From Torreya grandis (Eukaryota; Streptophyta; Pinopsida; Cupressales; Taxaceae): DNA of 64,000 nucleotides. Under the pieces are notes generated by a model. The model was not told the DNA's origin, did no database searches, and saw only the letters and a list, made by a program, of their open reading frames with translations. Position numbers and translations under genes: made by a program. Each line of letters opens with the position of its first letter. Positions within the stretch are counted from its first letter, which is position 1. The DNA lies in the NCBI GenBank assembly GCA_037957365.1, contig JARHVA010006306.1:124001-188000 (forward strand), written 5' to 3'. Positions 48,177 to 59,489 of this stretch are shown piece after piece.

Positions 48177-49260
48177 TTAATAATAAAAAGGGTGCAAAAG
48201 TGAAGTGTTTAGAGGCTCAAGTTTTGGTTTACCTTCATGAGAGGACAAATGATAAGCTCTTAATCTATACTTGTGGGTTATAATATAGGGTCTGATCCAT
48301 TTGAAGGCAAACTTACCCCTTTTGGTTTTCTCCATGTGAGTGACATGTTGGTTTTCTTTGAGGACAAGGTCTCTAATGTTGAATTCTTGTATTTTCAAAT
48401 GTTTGTTATAGGATGATTTGATACAATATTGATAGATACGAAGGTGATTAAGGGAAACAAGGTGATGTTCATCAAGGAGTTCTAAGTGTGCTAAGCATTC
48501 TTGATGATAGTCACTTTTATAAATAATCTCCTATAAGGATATAAAAAGAGATGGAATTTAAACTTCAAGAGGTAGAACTGACTTGACTCTAAAGACTAGA
48601 GAAAAAAGTGTAGCACCTATAACAGTTTAGATAGTAGTGCAGTAGGCCCATAGAGCAAATGGGATATGGAGGTGTCAATCCTTTCCTAAAGCATTGATCA
48701 CCTTAGTGAGCATTTTGATGATGGTTTTGTTAGAAGCTTTGGCATGTATATTAGCTTGTGGATGATAAGGGGAAGAGAAACTTAAGTAAATTCCAAAAGC
48801 CTTACAAAGTTCCTAGAACTTTTTATTCTTGAAGTATTTTCCATTGTCAGTGATGATTTTATAAGGGACATTGAAGTAGTTGACGATGTGATGGGTAATG
48901 AAGTCAATGATTTTTCAAATTTGATTGAGATCAACAAAATGGCTTTCACCCATTTGGTGAAATACTCTATGGTGGTGATGATATATTGGTGACATTGAGA
49001 GGAATAAGGATTGATCTCACCAATAAAATCAAGACCTCATTATGAGAAGGTCCAATAATATGTTGATACTTGGAGACCATAAGGAGGTGCATGATGGAGG
49101 TTAGCACATTTTTTACATTTGATGAATTTATTGGCATAGTCACAATGATCATGATTAAGTGTAGGCCAATATTATCCTAGGTGAAGAATATGCTTTAAAA
49201 TAGCCAAATCACTAAAGTGTCCTCCATAGATGCCATCATGTACTTCCTTAATGGCATGAG
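48177..49260 (-). pseudogene. Integrase relic of element T
   Basis: Minus strand, in order: zinc-binding HHCC (HDGIYGGHF, YWPTL, then KCKKC), all four ligands still present near 49,110-49,250; core with IEYFTKWVKA (first Asp now Glu), IITDNGKYFKNKKF (second Asp intact), FGIYLSFSSPYHPQAN, and HAKASNKTI (catalytic Glu now Lys, G-to-A); and an open C-terminal piece at 48,177-48,398 with FNIRDLVLKENQHVTH, KFAFKWIRPYII and LSSHEGKPKLEPLNTSLLH, the GPY/F-type module. Stops and a few frameshifts break it. Complete in domain content and longer than the surviving integrase of X1. Confidence 0.85.
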
Positions 49261-49489
49261 AGGATTCATTATTATGAAGGAATAAAAGGAGGCCATCAAA
49301 TCCTCATTTGTAGAGAATTCTCCCTAGTATTAAGTAGTGATAGGTGCTTTGAATGAAATCTCTATGAGTATTTCTTGAAAGATCGGGTGGGAGGACACCA
49401 ACATTAAGGTCATCAAATATTTGGTCATACCAAAAGTCTAAATGTGATGTTTCACTTGGAAAATGGTATGAAGATCAAGATTGAGGTAA

Positions 49490-49935
49490 TATTGAGTGAA
49501 AAAGTGGTTTATGGTGACAAATATTTTAGAGTCAATAGGTTGGGATGGAATTTGGGATGCAAGGGAAGCCATTATGTCTACAAATTTGTTTGTAGAGTGA
49601 GAGATTGATTGAATGGTATAATGGTTAAATGATGATAATAGTTTGTTAGTAAGTTGTTTATATTTTAGAAGAACATCATTTTTGTATTGATAGGATCCTA
49701 TGACTTGGTTGATAATAAGTTGAGAATATCAAAAGACACATATAGTTTTGATTTCTAAGGCTAGGGCAGTTTGGAGACCTATGATCAAGGCCTCATATTT
49801 GGCTATATTATAGGTGCATTCAAAATTGAGTTTGAAATAAAGAAGGAGAGGTTCTCCATTAATGGTAATGAGGAATATCCTATCACCCCCACCATTTTTA
49901 TATTTTGAACTGTCAACATACATATTCATTTGATT
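49490..49935 (-). pseudogene. Archaeal-type RNase H relic of element T, downstream of classical RNase H
   Basis: An open 66-codon frame (49,729-49,929) reads MYVDSSKYKNGGG (first catalytic Asp kept), INGEPLLLYFKLNFECTYN, AKYEALIIGLQTALAL (Glu now Lys) and EIKTICVF. After a stop where Gly is expected it continues YSQLIINQVIGS (Asp now Tyr), KYKQLTNKLLSSFNHYTIQS and NKFVDIMASLASQ. This is the whole family motif order, in the classical position of Tat elements, between RNase H and integrase. Confidence 0.85.
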
Positions 49936-50002
49936 GGTGGGTTATTTTGAAGAAAGAGTAGCTATAGACTCATCTGGAAAAGAAAAAAAGGAGTTTGATT
50001 AT

Positions 50003-50602
50003 TAGGGAGAGGGGATTCAATTAGTTATTATATAATGACTTGTCCTTTAATGGAATTTTGTATAAGAAAATCAAGATTGAACTTAGTTAAAAGCATGAGC
50101 CACTTAGCCATACATTGGTTATGATATGGATTAGAGTGTGTATACTTGAGGGGGCTAGTGTTGGCAAGGATATAAGTTTTATGGTTAAGAAGATAGTGAC
50201 AAAGTTTAGAGGTGACAAAAACTAAGGCAAGGTAGATTTTTTTAGATGGGTGTATTATGTTTCACAATCAATGAGGATGCGATTGATGAAATAATAAACT
50301 TTCTCCTTACATTGGTCATTGCGATGAGTGAGCATGGCTCCAAAGGAATGATCAGTGGTAGATTGGTATAAATAAATGGGTTGATCTTCCTTTAGGGGAA
50401 TAAGGATAGGTGGAGAAAGAAGATACTCCTTGATATCATCAAAGGCTTGTTGACATTCCTTAGACCATTTAAAGGAGGTATCTTTTTTTAGGAGGTGGTG
50501 AAAAGGTTGACAATGATTAGATAGCTGGGAGATAAAATAATGGATTAACTGAAGTTTGCCTTGTAGGCTAAAAAGTTGTTTTAAGTTAGTAGGAGGAGGC
50601 AT
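50003..50602 (-). pseudogene. RT thumb and classical RNase H of element T
   Basis: The open frame 50,255-50,602 begins MPPPTNLKQLFSLQGKLQLI (thumb), then FKWSKECQQAFDDIKEYL and SPPILIPLKEDQPIYLYQS with DHSFGAML, the start of RNase H in Tat/Athila-type elements, and YYFINRIL. Below 50,255 the frame breaks, but YTHLKKS, FVTIFLTIKL-like and WLSGSCF pieces follow the expected order down to about 50,003. Confidence 0.75.
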
Positions 50603-51260
50603 TTATATAATGGCTCTAACTTTTGTGAGGTCTATTTCTATTTCATTAAGGGAAGAAATGAAGCCCAAGAGTTTTCCTGATAAGACCCCAAAGATGCATT
50701 TCTTTGGATTGAGCTTGACATGATAATGGTTAAGTCTTTCAAAGATGAAGGCTAAAATGGTGATGTGATCCTGGTGATGTTTGGATTTTTTTAGTAAATC
50801 ATAAACATAGTCTTCAAATATTGTATGAATGAGGTCACAAAAAATGTATGTCATGGTTCATTGATATGTGGCTCATGCATTCTTTAAGCCAAAAGGCATG
50901 ACACGATAGCAAAATTTTCCCCATGGGGTGATAAAATATGTCTTATGTTGATTTTGGGGGGAAATCAAGATTTGGTTATATCCTAAAAATCCATCCATGA
51001 GGGATAAAATTTCATGGCCAGTGGTAAGATCAAAAATTTGGTTAATGTTAGGTAGGGGAAAGTCATCTTTGGGGTATACAAGCTTAAGATCATAGAAATC
51101 CACACAAAGGTAGAGTCCCCATGTGGGTTTGGTGATAGGAAAAATGTTAGAGACCCATTGTGGATAGTCAATGGGTTGAATGAAATTAATAGATAAAAGG
51201 CATTAAAGTTCTTCTTTGACAAGAAGAACTATATAGGGATGGATTTAATGAAGTGTTTGC
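50603..51260 (-). pseudogene. Reverse transcriptase relic of element T
   Basis: Two open frames joined by a stop: 50,873-51,103 (MDFYDLKLVYPKDDFPLPN, LSLMDGFLGYNQI with the first catalytic Asp, WGKFCYRVMPFGLKNA) and 50,603-50,854 (FEDYVYDLLKKSKHHQDH, then LNPKKCIFGVLSGKLLGFI). The catalytic Tyr-Val-Asp-Asp reads Tyr-Val-Tyr-Asp, so the active site is destroyed. The EDYV-x-DLL-x-KS wording is typical of Tat-type RT and differs from the FYLDDIIVFS of element A. Fingers continue in another frame to about 51,260. Confidence 0.85.
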
Positions 51261-52499
51261 TAGATTGGATTAACCTTAGGATGATGTTATGAAGGGCAAT
51301 GGATGGGTCAATATCAAGCATATCTTGATAAGACCAAGCAAATGTTATGTTATGGTCATGAAGTAAGGATGCATAGTTTCTTTATTCCTTAGGAGTTAAG
51401 GATTAGCCAATCTTGACAATATGAGGGTTTTCCTAAGTACCCAAATTAATTTTTGTGATTGATTCATTTAGCATTGTTCAATTTTTAGGAGGGAGGGATT
51501 TTTGAAGAGAAGAATCCTCAGCACCCATATAGGTAAGAATAGATTTGTCATTTTGACATTAGATAGTTTTAATGGTAGGACAATCATGCATGATCATTTT
51601 GGGGTGGATGAGAGGAATGGTTTTAGTTTGACCCCCCTGTTGATAAGTAAGGGGACATAAACTAATGGTGTTGATAAAAAAATTTAGGTGGTATGGTGTT
51701 TCTATCTTCAAATGGAGTTTGTGAGGGTAGAGGTTATTCAAATTGGAAATGTGAGGCTGATAATGGTATAAGTTATTCAAATGGGAGAGGTGAGGTTGGT
51801 GGCTCCCCAAATGGGAGAGGTGGAACTGGTGAGGTTGGTGGTTCTCCAAATGGGAGAGGTGTAATTGGTGAGGTTTGTATGGGCTCTTCTGATGGAACAT
51901 ACCCTAATCCAAATAACTCATGAGGTTTCTAAGTTTTGTTAGTAGGAAATTCATGGGGTCCTTATTCATAGAGGATAAAATCAAACCCTTTCCAAGAACA
52001 TCAATTAAGGTACATTTGGGTAAAGGTCAGGTTGCTAAGATAGGAAAAGCTAGAAGTGAATGGATGAATACAAGTCAAGGTGGTGGGAGCAAGAAGTAGT
52101 TTATCAAGTCCCCCATAGACAAAATATGTTTTATTATTGGGAAGACCAAAGGGGACAAGGGAACTAATATTGGGATCATAAGATAGATCATTCTAAATTT
52201 TCTCAAATTCCTGTGGAGAGCAAAAAGTGTCCAAAGCTAAAAGTCAATATTTCTCAAGTGTAAGTCATTAGAATGTGTATTGTAAGGGGTGCTAGATCAG
52301 GATTTATGATGAAGGAATAGTTGAAATAGTGGATGATTCACTATTGTTGAAAGTATAAGTGTTGGTGTGTTGGTTTGACATGTTGTTTTGGCTAGTGGTT
52401 GGCTATGAAGAGTGTGAAAGTGGAATAAGAACATTATTGGGTCAATACATCATATTATAAGTAAAGGGATTCAAATCAGCTTTGATTATAATGATTTGT
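51261..52499 (-). other. Spacer between protease and RT of element T, with 39-bp repeat
   Basis: Minus-strand coding here is poorly conserved, as usual between protease and RT. An open frame at 51,559-51,900 is rich in His, Leu, Pro and Asn because of a short tandem repeat, then ends with a segment (KMIMHDCPTIKTI) that could be real. No domain seen. Confidence 0.45.
51792..51869. repeat. 39-bp tandem repeat, two copies plus partials
   Basis: Units start at 51,792 and 51,831 with a partial third at 51,870, each beginning GAGGTTGGTGG and ending GGGAGAGGTG-AA-TGGT. 39 bp is 13 codons, so it keeps the minus-strand frame (a HQPHLSHL-type repeat). Confidence 0.85.
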
Positions 52500-52931
52500 C
52501 CCTCATGCTCAAACTTGATGCATCGATGAAGTGTAGAAGGGATGCATGCCATGACATGGATTTAGGGGTGACCAAGTAACACATTATATTAAAATTAGAC
52601 CTTTATGACATAAAAGAGTTCAGGAATGGTTTGAGGCCCCAAATGGATGTGGAGAATAACTATCCATAGAATAGTAGCTAATGTATCATTGAATGATTGG
52701 AGAACCACTAAGCTTTTCAACATGATGTTTTTAGGTAGTTGAAGTTGACCATAAGAATGAGAGGTGATGATATAAATACTTTCTCCTGCACCAATCATGA
52801 CCCTTTTGACAAGTGTATGATTGATGGATGCTATGATAAAAAGAGGGGGAATCAGGATCTTCACCATGATATGGTGGGATTTTAGATTCTTGGAAGGTGA
52901 CATTGTTAATGTGTTGGATAGTTCCAATCAA
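52500..52931 (-). pseudogene. Aspartic protease relic of element T
   Basis: Minus-strand frame (open at 52,595-52,927) reads SHHIMVKILIPPLFIIASIN, VKRVMIGAGESIYIITSHS, where the catalytic Asp of the Ile-Asp-Ala-Gly-Ser motif is Gly, then GQLQLP, VLQSFNDTL, ILWIVILHIHLGPQTIPELF, and below the stop NVLLGHPWIHVMACIPSTLH with CIKFEHEGQ. This is the complete protease motif order of Tat/Ogre-type elements. Confidence 0.85.
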
Positions 52932-53271
52932 AGATGTAAGAGGTTGGAAATCATCTAATTAAACTTCTATGAAACACATTTTTTTAATTAAATCTTGATG
53001 ATGTTGAGGCAAGGTGTTGATTAATTTGTAAAGACTCATTTTGATGTGCATTTGGTTAAGTTGTTTTATCACCAAGTGTTGGATAAATGGAGGTGCATTA
53101 GAGGAAGGGGCTCCCAAAATGGAGACCTTAGGCATGGATGGTTGTGAAGGTGTAATCTATTGGGTTTGGTTAGTTGGTTGAGGAGGTGAAGGGTAATATC
53201 ATGGAATGGTGGCCTTAGCTTTACCCTTTTCATTTTGTTGGACCCCTTTACCCTTGTCCTTATGTTGGGAT

Positions 53272-54989
53272 CTAAAATGAGTTACCATATGAATAGTATG
53301 GATAAGGGGAGTAGTTACTTGCTTCAGTTCCTCTATTACACTCATTGGTGGGAGTAGAGAAGGAGATGATTGGTAGGAGGATTGGATAAGGTGGTAAAAG
53401 AGGCAAAGGGATTAAAGAAGATTCATCCAATAGATCATCTTCCTCTAAAAGGCCATGAATGATATTTTGGAGAGATTTACAGTTCTTCATATCATTCCTA
53501 GGGCTTCTATGGCAAAGACAAATTAGAATATCATTGAAATAGGTTGGCTTTTGATGAGTAGGGTCAAAAGGATTGATGGGGGGTAAGTTAATGATAGAAG
53601 CTTGTAGGAGCCTTTGTAATATTTTTGTATAAGACTATAATAAGTATTTTGGAGATGGTGGGGTTGGTTTTTTGGTTTAGGTTTCTTGTTGGGTACGAGA
53701 TTTTTAACAAGAGATATGGTTGGTGGTGTAAGCCCGGCTGGAGGTTTTGAATGAATTATCTTAGTTTTAATTAGTCTATAAATTTGGGGTCTAGATGATA
53801 AGGGTTTAATAAATAATAATGTGGGTAGGGAAAGGTTGGCAAGGAATGATGTTGAACTGGGAGATGGGCATGTTATAGGTAAAGGAAAGGGAGATGGGTT
53901 TTTGGAGGAAGAGTAAGTTATGGGAATGGTGGAAGGATGTGGTCCTAAAATAGAAGGTAAAGGTGAAGGGGCTGGTATGGTTCTTCCTTGAATTTGAGGT
54001 CTACATAATTCCTCCTTCTTAATGGGCTTAATTATATTAGGTTTTGGTTGGATTGGTGTGGTTAGATTTAGTCTCAAAAGAGGGTGAGTGGGATTTGTCA
54101 TGGGAGGGATCCCTAAGGTCTTGATTGGCTTGGTAAAAGAAGTATAGGGTGATTTAGCAATTTTAGATAAGGTTAATTGAGGTGGTCCCTTGGTAACTTT
54201 AGGAGGATTAGTTGGTGGAGTTGTAATAACAGGCTCAAAAATGGATTCTAGTGAAGTAGAAGGTTCAATTTTACTTTGATATAGGAGTCCAAGCTGATGC
54301 CAAAAGGTAGCTCTATCAAATTTAGGTTTGGAGGTGACTTCTAAACTTTAAACTAGTTGGGAGAAGATTTTTATAAATAGTAATTGTTCACTGATCATTA
54401 GTTTCAAAGTGTAAACCCTTTAGGGATGAAGATGTAGCAGTTTTAGTATTGCTATCCTTGGTGGAAGGTTTTGAAGGTAATGGTTGGGTAGATAGGGGTA
54501 TTGTCTCTTAAGAGATGGATTTTAGGGAGGATATGGATGATTTTGCAATTGGTTTGGTAAGGCTAATTATTTCAGGTGGAAGGATTGTTTTAGCTTCTTC
54601 CTCAGTTTGGTTGTCCAAAGGAATAAGTGGTTTTTCATGTTGGATTGGAGGAGTGAATAAAATGGTCAATGGAGTGACCATCTCCTTAGGTGTTTCCACC
54701 ATAGGAGGGGTGAGTGAAACCATGGTTTCATCCAAGGAAGTGGAGGGGATAGTCACTTCATTTGTTTGGGCATTTGAAGGGGTTAGTGGTAGGTGGTTCT
54801 CCTTAATTTGGGTGATAGAAGTAATAACTTATTTGACAATGAGCACATTACTAATGACATTGATTACATGTGCTCCATGTGAATTGGAGAATTCAGGTTG
54901 GTTTTAATTGTGTTGGGTTGAAGGTAGATGGTTTGAAAATGGTTTTTGGAAAATAATAAGGGATTACTTTGAAGGATCATTTGGGTTAT
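53272..54989 (-). pseudogene. Pro-rich polyprotein region with second nucleocapsid-like motif
   Basis: Between gag and protease the minus strand holds open frames at 54,508-54,756 (82 codons) and 53,523-54,101 (192 codons), very rich in Pro, Ser, Thr, Leu and Lys (SPLPSILGPHPSTIPITYSS and KPKPKNQPHH). Across the end of the second, one frame reads ICLCHRSPRNDMKNC then KSLQNIIHGLLEEDDL, a Cys/His group followed by a helix like that ending gag at about 55,060. Long Pro-rich gag regions occur in large Tat/Ogre elements. Plus-strand frames opposite it (for example 54,515-54,907) are shadows. Confidence 0.6.
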
Positions 54990-56859
54990 CAAACACAAGA
55001 TCCCCTTGATCAATTAGGTCCTAGACAATGCTTTTAAAAGTATTGCATCTATCAGTATCATGTCTAATAACCTGATGATAGTTAAAATGATCATTCTCAA
55101 TGTACCACCTGGGAAGGAGGTGATAAGTATCAAATTATTGAAGGGGTTTGATGGGTGGAAGTTGGATTAGATTGGCCTTGATTAGTTTCTCCAACACCAA
55201 TGCATAAGATTCTCCAATTAGGGTAAATGGTTTTGAAGGGACTTAATTTTGAGTATAGTTTTGAAAATTGGAATATTGTTGGTTGGAGGTGTTTGGTTGA
55301 TGGGTGGAGGAGGTGTAGTTTTAATAATGATCTAATGTGTTGAGGCTTTCACTGTAGAATTCATTGGCTTCATAGTTTTGGTGGAAGATGAATCTATGGA
55401 TTTGAAACTAGAATTTATATTTCTAAGCTTCAACTTTACTTCATCAATAGCATAGTTTTCCAATTTATGGGCCATAGTGAAAGCTTCATCAAAGGTCCTA
55501 AAGGTTTGGACTTAGAGAGTTGGAGCAATGTGTTTAGGACAACCCTGGGAAAATAGTTTGATTAATTTAGGTTGAGGTAATGGGAAAGTGAGTTGATTAA
55601 TGAGACCTCTCCATCTAGCAACAAAATAAAAAATTGACTCATCTTCAAACTATTTTATAGATTATAGGTCCATAATGGAAACCTTTTTAGATATGTTTAT
55701 AGAAAAGTGTTCTAAAAATGTTTTTGCCAATTGAGAGAAAGAAAAGATAGAATGAGTGGGAAGAGTACTATACCAATCAAGGGCAACCCAAGATAATGAC
55801 ATGGGAAAAGTTCAAAGAAGGAGATCATCATCATAAGTGATCAAGTAACATGCATGTCATAAAACTATTAAGTATTGTTGAAGGTCCTCTTTACCTTGGA
55901 ATTTAGAAAATTTGGGTAGTTCCCATTGAGAAGGATAAGCATGAATAGGTATGGAGGGATGGATAGGCTCATTAAAAATATGGTCATAGGACAAAATATT
56001 GGTTGAGGTAGAGATGAATAACTCTAAACTAGTCATTTTTTCCATGAGCATTTTGATTAGGTCAGGTTGGGTTTGAGAAACCACATAATTAAGATGTACA
56101 TTTTGTTGAGGTAGGTTCATGACAATATATGAGTAGGCAACAGATGGTAATGATGAAGCCACATAAAGATAGGTGGTGCTAAGAGGTTGATATGGTGACA
56201 CATAATAACTACTTTGTATAAAAGGTTGGTGTGGTGGTCAGTATGTACCCTTGTAGGTTAGGGATATATTGTTAAGTTATCATAGGAATATATTGATGAA
56301 AAGATGTGGTTAGTATGCTTGAGGTAGGAGGAAGTTAGGAGATTTGAGTTTGGGAGGTTACCCTAGTGCTGATTGGAGGAAGTTTTTTAGGTATGGAGAG
56401 CACTAAGTTTTGAAGTGGAACTATGGTTGAAGGACTAGTTGCAATCGAAGGGAAGATAGGAGTTGAAATGGAAGATATGCCATAATAGGTAAGTAATGGT
56501 AAGGTTAAACCCATATGGGGTGTAACTAGTGGTATTTGGTTGGGTGGTCAAAGGTTGCTTTGGGTTTGGGTGGATGGGATGTTGTAAGAGGTCTGAGTTA
56601 ATGGTTGGGTTGAATTAGTTCCTTCCATGAGGTGGGATGGCATACCAAGAGAAGGTTTAGAAAGATGAATCTAAGCAGGAGGGGTATGATGAGGTAAGGT
56701 GCTAAGGTAATGTTTCAAGGTAATTAGATTATTGTCAAGAAAGGTGGTGAAGTCTGAATCTCCTTTAGATATAGTTGGGATTCTATAAGGAGATGGTGGT
56801 GGAGGAGAATGGTGAGGTGAACCATGGGGAGATTTATCTACATCTGAGGTATAATCCAT
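54990..56859 (-). pseudogene. gag relic of element T
   Basis: From an ATG at 56,859 one frame runs with scattered stops through a Pro/Ser/Thr-rich N-terminus (DKSPHGSPHHSPPPPSPYR) to an open 115-codon piece (55,857-56,201) ending WELPKFSKFQGKEDLQQYL, the usual start of the gag core. In broken frames below it come DDLLL-TFPMSLSW, ALDWYSTLPTHSIFSFSQL, VARWRGLINQL, FRTFDEAFTMAHKLENYA, and at about 54,990-55,110 FNYHQVIRHDTDRCNTFKSI, a nucleocapsid-like motif in which the leading Cys is Phe, followed by VFDNPNDPSK. Confidence 0.8.
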
Positions 56860-57757
56860 GGATGAAGATTAAGGTGGTGGTTGATTATTTTGATTTTTCA
56901 CTTGTTGTCTATTAAAAACCATATGAGAAATCTGAAAGTGGACAATGAACCTTTCAACTCAAATAATGAGAAATCCAAGAAAATCCCAAAGCAAACAAAG
57001 CACACACTAAAAGAGAAATTAATCCTAGGATTTATTTTAAATCACTTTTGGCTTATGCCTTAAAGAGTGTGAAGGGGAAAATTGACTTATGATTTAGGTA
57101 ATAAAAAATCCATCTAAGGATGGTTTTAGGTTAATTTTGGGTGCTCAAAGAATCTTCACTAGACTGGGTATATGGCCTGGTATTTGGGGCTTGCTTCCCA
57201 CAGTTCATGAACCCAAAGCCGAGCCAAGCTACTTAAACAATAGATACCATTTATCTAGAGTTTATACTCTACCAGAGAATGGAGTGGGTCATTTCCTTGG
57301 TGGTGAAATCCAAGTGAGATCATCAGGTAGGGTAAGGTGATCCAAAGGGTGATGAAATCCCAATGGTCCTTATCTCAATTATGTTTTGATGTATTCTTTG
57401 GTGTAGTGGTTTAGTAGTGTAACATTTGTGTTCTATGATTCATTAAAAATTCCATTAATTAATCTAGGTGAACTAAGCATTAAAAAATCAATTCAATGGA
57501 TGCACTTAATTTTAATTCAAAAATAAATCTTTGGTTGCTTTGAATGCAAATAAGGAACAATGCAATAATGCAAGATGACAATGCAACCTATCCCTAAAAT
57601 GAATTTTGCACTCTCTTTTTTGGTTCATTTTGATTTTAGAAAATAAAAGTAAAAGAAATTTTATATTTTTTATAATTTCAAGACTTACATATATTCAATA
57701 AAGATGAGATTAACTAATGCAACTCTATGAAATAAATAGAACTATGAACCCTTAAAG
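56860..57757 (-). other. 5' leader of element T
   Basis: About 900 bp between primer-binding site and gag start without a coding pattern on the minus strand. The plus-strand open frame 57,137-57,340 has no recognisable features and lies on the wrong strand. Confidence 0.5.
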
Positions 57758-57776
57758 GGTCCCATTAGGCATGCCA
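57758..57776 (-). promoter_or_regulatory. Putative primer-binding site of element T
   Basis: Three bases inside the 5' LTR the minus strand reads TGGCATGCCTAATGGGACC. It starts with the TGG that pairs with a tRNA CCA end and matches the element A site at 14 of 19 positions, with only transitions between them. The tRNA is not identified; the original may have held CG where CA or TG now stands. Confidence 0.65.
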
Positions 57777-57779
57777 GAA

Positions 57780-59296
57780 TGTTTCACTAATTTTTTTACT
57801 CTAATTATTTTTTATTTGAAAGAAGAGATAAATAAAAGATAAGGGGTGTTTACTTGGTTGGATGTTATGCATGTTGATATCTAGATGAAGTGGGAATTCT
57901 TCTTTGGAGAGGGAATAATGACCTGAAAATCACATGAACTCACAAAAAAAATATGCTAACAAAAAATTAAGGGGATGCCTAGTGAGAAACCAGTACCAAG
58001 AAAGGAATATGCTTATTTAAATGGCTATCAACCCTTGTTCAAAATTTAAGTTCATTTATAAAATAGAAATTACAAATAGTAGATATGAAAATGTTGTCGA
58101 TGAACAATAAAATAAGTCTAATCTATGGCAGGGTTGATTTTAACAAAATAATGGTTTAAAAATGTAGTAGCCTCATCAAAATCCTCCTAGATTATGGCTA
58201 ATTATTATTCTATATCTTACATATGTGGTGTGAGAACAAAAATATAAAGGGATAGCTCAAAGGTAATGTCACTTTGATCGGTAAATAGAGATTGGGGGAC
58301 AATAAGAAGGTCAAAGACACTATCTATCTCATTTGAGAGTCCTGGTAGGGTCATCTGCATGCAATAAACAAGTTAAGGTCAGTTCTAAAAAAATAAAAAA
58401 AAGTGTTCAAGTATGGGTCAAGGGATGGATAGAAGTTTGAGAAGGTGAAAAATAGGGTCAAAATAACAATCTATAATTTTGGGTGACAGTGATCATCAAT
58501 GGTTAGGGTGACCAGTGACATTTGTCCTGACCATCGACAGTTGGGTGACCAATAGTGGTTGCTATAATTAGAAATGATTATGGAAAATGTGGGTAGTCAC
58601 CTATCAAAAAATTTATGGGGAGTAAATATGAGCTATAAATAGGTAACTAAGGGGCCAAAAAGGTTGTATGAGTAGTGTGGGTAAGGGGAAAGAGGTAAGA
58701 AGAGTATTCAATAAAGAACACACTTAAATTAAGAAAAGAAGGATAAATAAAAATAAATAAAATAAAGTGAGGTACCTCTACTTTAAAGAGTTAGATGATT
58801 GAATGCCTAAAGGAATATAGGTAGTGTAATGGTACCTTGATGAGAGAATCACATAGATAGAGCTTTAGGTTGTTGAATGCCTACAAAGAAAACAAGAGAG
58901 TATAGATGCACAAATTTTGGTCTAATATTTCCTTCAAGAGCCCTATAAATATAACACAAAACTTCCTAAATGTTGAGAGAGAGTTTCCAAATTGAAGGAG
59001 GGAAAGTTGCTAAGTTTGTCCTAGATAAGTGTAATGGACTGACAGAAATAAATCCATGGATAGAAGTTTCTAAGTTGTTCGGTGAGGGTACCTGACCATC
59101 AATGATTAGGTTAACCATCGGTGGTCAATCCTCTAAGGAAAAAGAGGTAAAATTTAAGGTATTGAGTGGTTTGTTTAAGTTTGTGTAAATAAAGTTCAAC
59201 TAGGTTAATAGAGGAGTTGACTAGGTCAGTGTCAAGAGCTAGGTCTTGGTGTGATAACCTAAAAAATGGGTTGAGGGATGGTTTTAAGTGTCTACA
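57780..59296 (-). repeat. 5' LTR of element T
   Basis: 1,517 bp; minus-strand start TGTAGACACTTAAAACC and end GTGAAACA; colinear with 42,561-44,121, slightly shorter owing to small deletions (for example near 59,060). Confidence 0.9.
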
Positions 59297-59301
59297 CCCT
59301 A
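59297..59301. repeat. Target-site duplication CCCTA (right copy)
   Basis: Pairs with 42,556-42,560. Confidence 0.85.
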
Positions 59302-59489
59302 AGAATGTAGAATGAAAACTCTAAAAGAAAACTAGGGTTTGGTGTGTTAAATAAATAAGTTGGGTTCGAAGGATTGAAACATTAAAAATGAAATTTAAAT
59401 ATATAAATATGAACCCATAGGGATGTATAATGAAACCATAATGAATTCATGGTTTTATATATTCAAGATAAAGATCAGGTTCACCAATA
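59302..59489 (-). other. X2 leader fragment
   Basis: Non-coding. Its right end (TATTCAAGATAAAGATCAGG followed by TTCACCAA) resembles the X1 leader at about 36,770-36,795 beside its LTR, so it is probably the X2 leader cut off from the rest of X2 by element T. Confidence 0.45.

Larger units (their letters stand above)
42561..59296 (-). mobile_element. Element T: 16.7 kb Tat-like Ty3/gypsy retrotransposon with antisense PMD gene
   Basis: LTRs at 42,561-44,121 (3') and 57,780-59,296 (5') with ends TGTAGA...GTGAAACA and a perfect 5-bp duplication CCCTA. On the minus strand the interior has a primer-binding site, a long gag with Pro-rich parts, protease, RT, classical RNase H, archaeal-type RNase H and integrase; then, on the opposite strand, a plant mobile domain gene, followed by a polypurine tract. 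An extra RNase H after the classical one and an extra gene between integrase and 3' LTR are known traits of Tat-lineage elements. All genes are decayed, so this copy is dead. It is inserted in X2. Confidence 0.9.

Noticed and set aside
51693..51923. Gly-rich plus-strand frame
   Set aside because: Shadow of the 39-bp repeat on the strand opposite to pol.
54515..54907. 130-codon Gly/Val/Ser-rich plus-strand frame
   Set aside because: Opposite reading of the Pro-rich part of element T; rich in Gly and Val because the minus strand is rich in Pro and Thr.
57137..57340. 67-codon plus-strand frame of more even composition
   Set aside because: Lies in the 5' leader of element T, on the non-coding strand, with no motif or similar copy elsewhere in the window.
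42561..59296. Endogenous pararetrovirus (caulimovirid) as the source of the RT and protease
   Set aside because: True LTRs, target duplications, integrase domains and polypurine tracts are present, and no movement or coat protein motif was seen; these are LTR retrotransposons.
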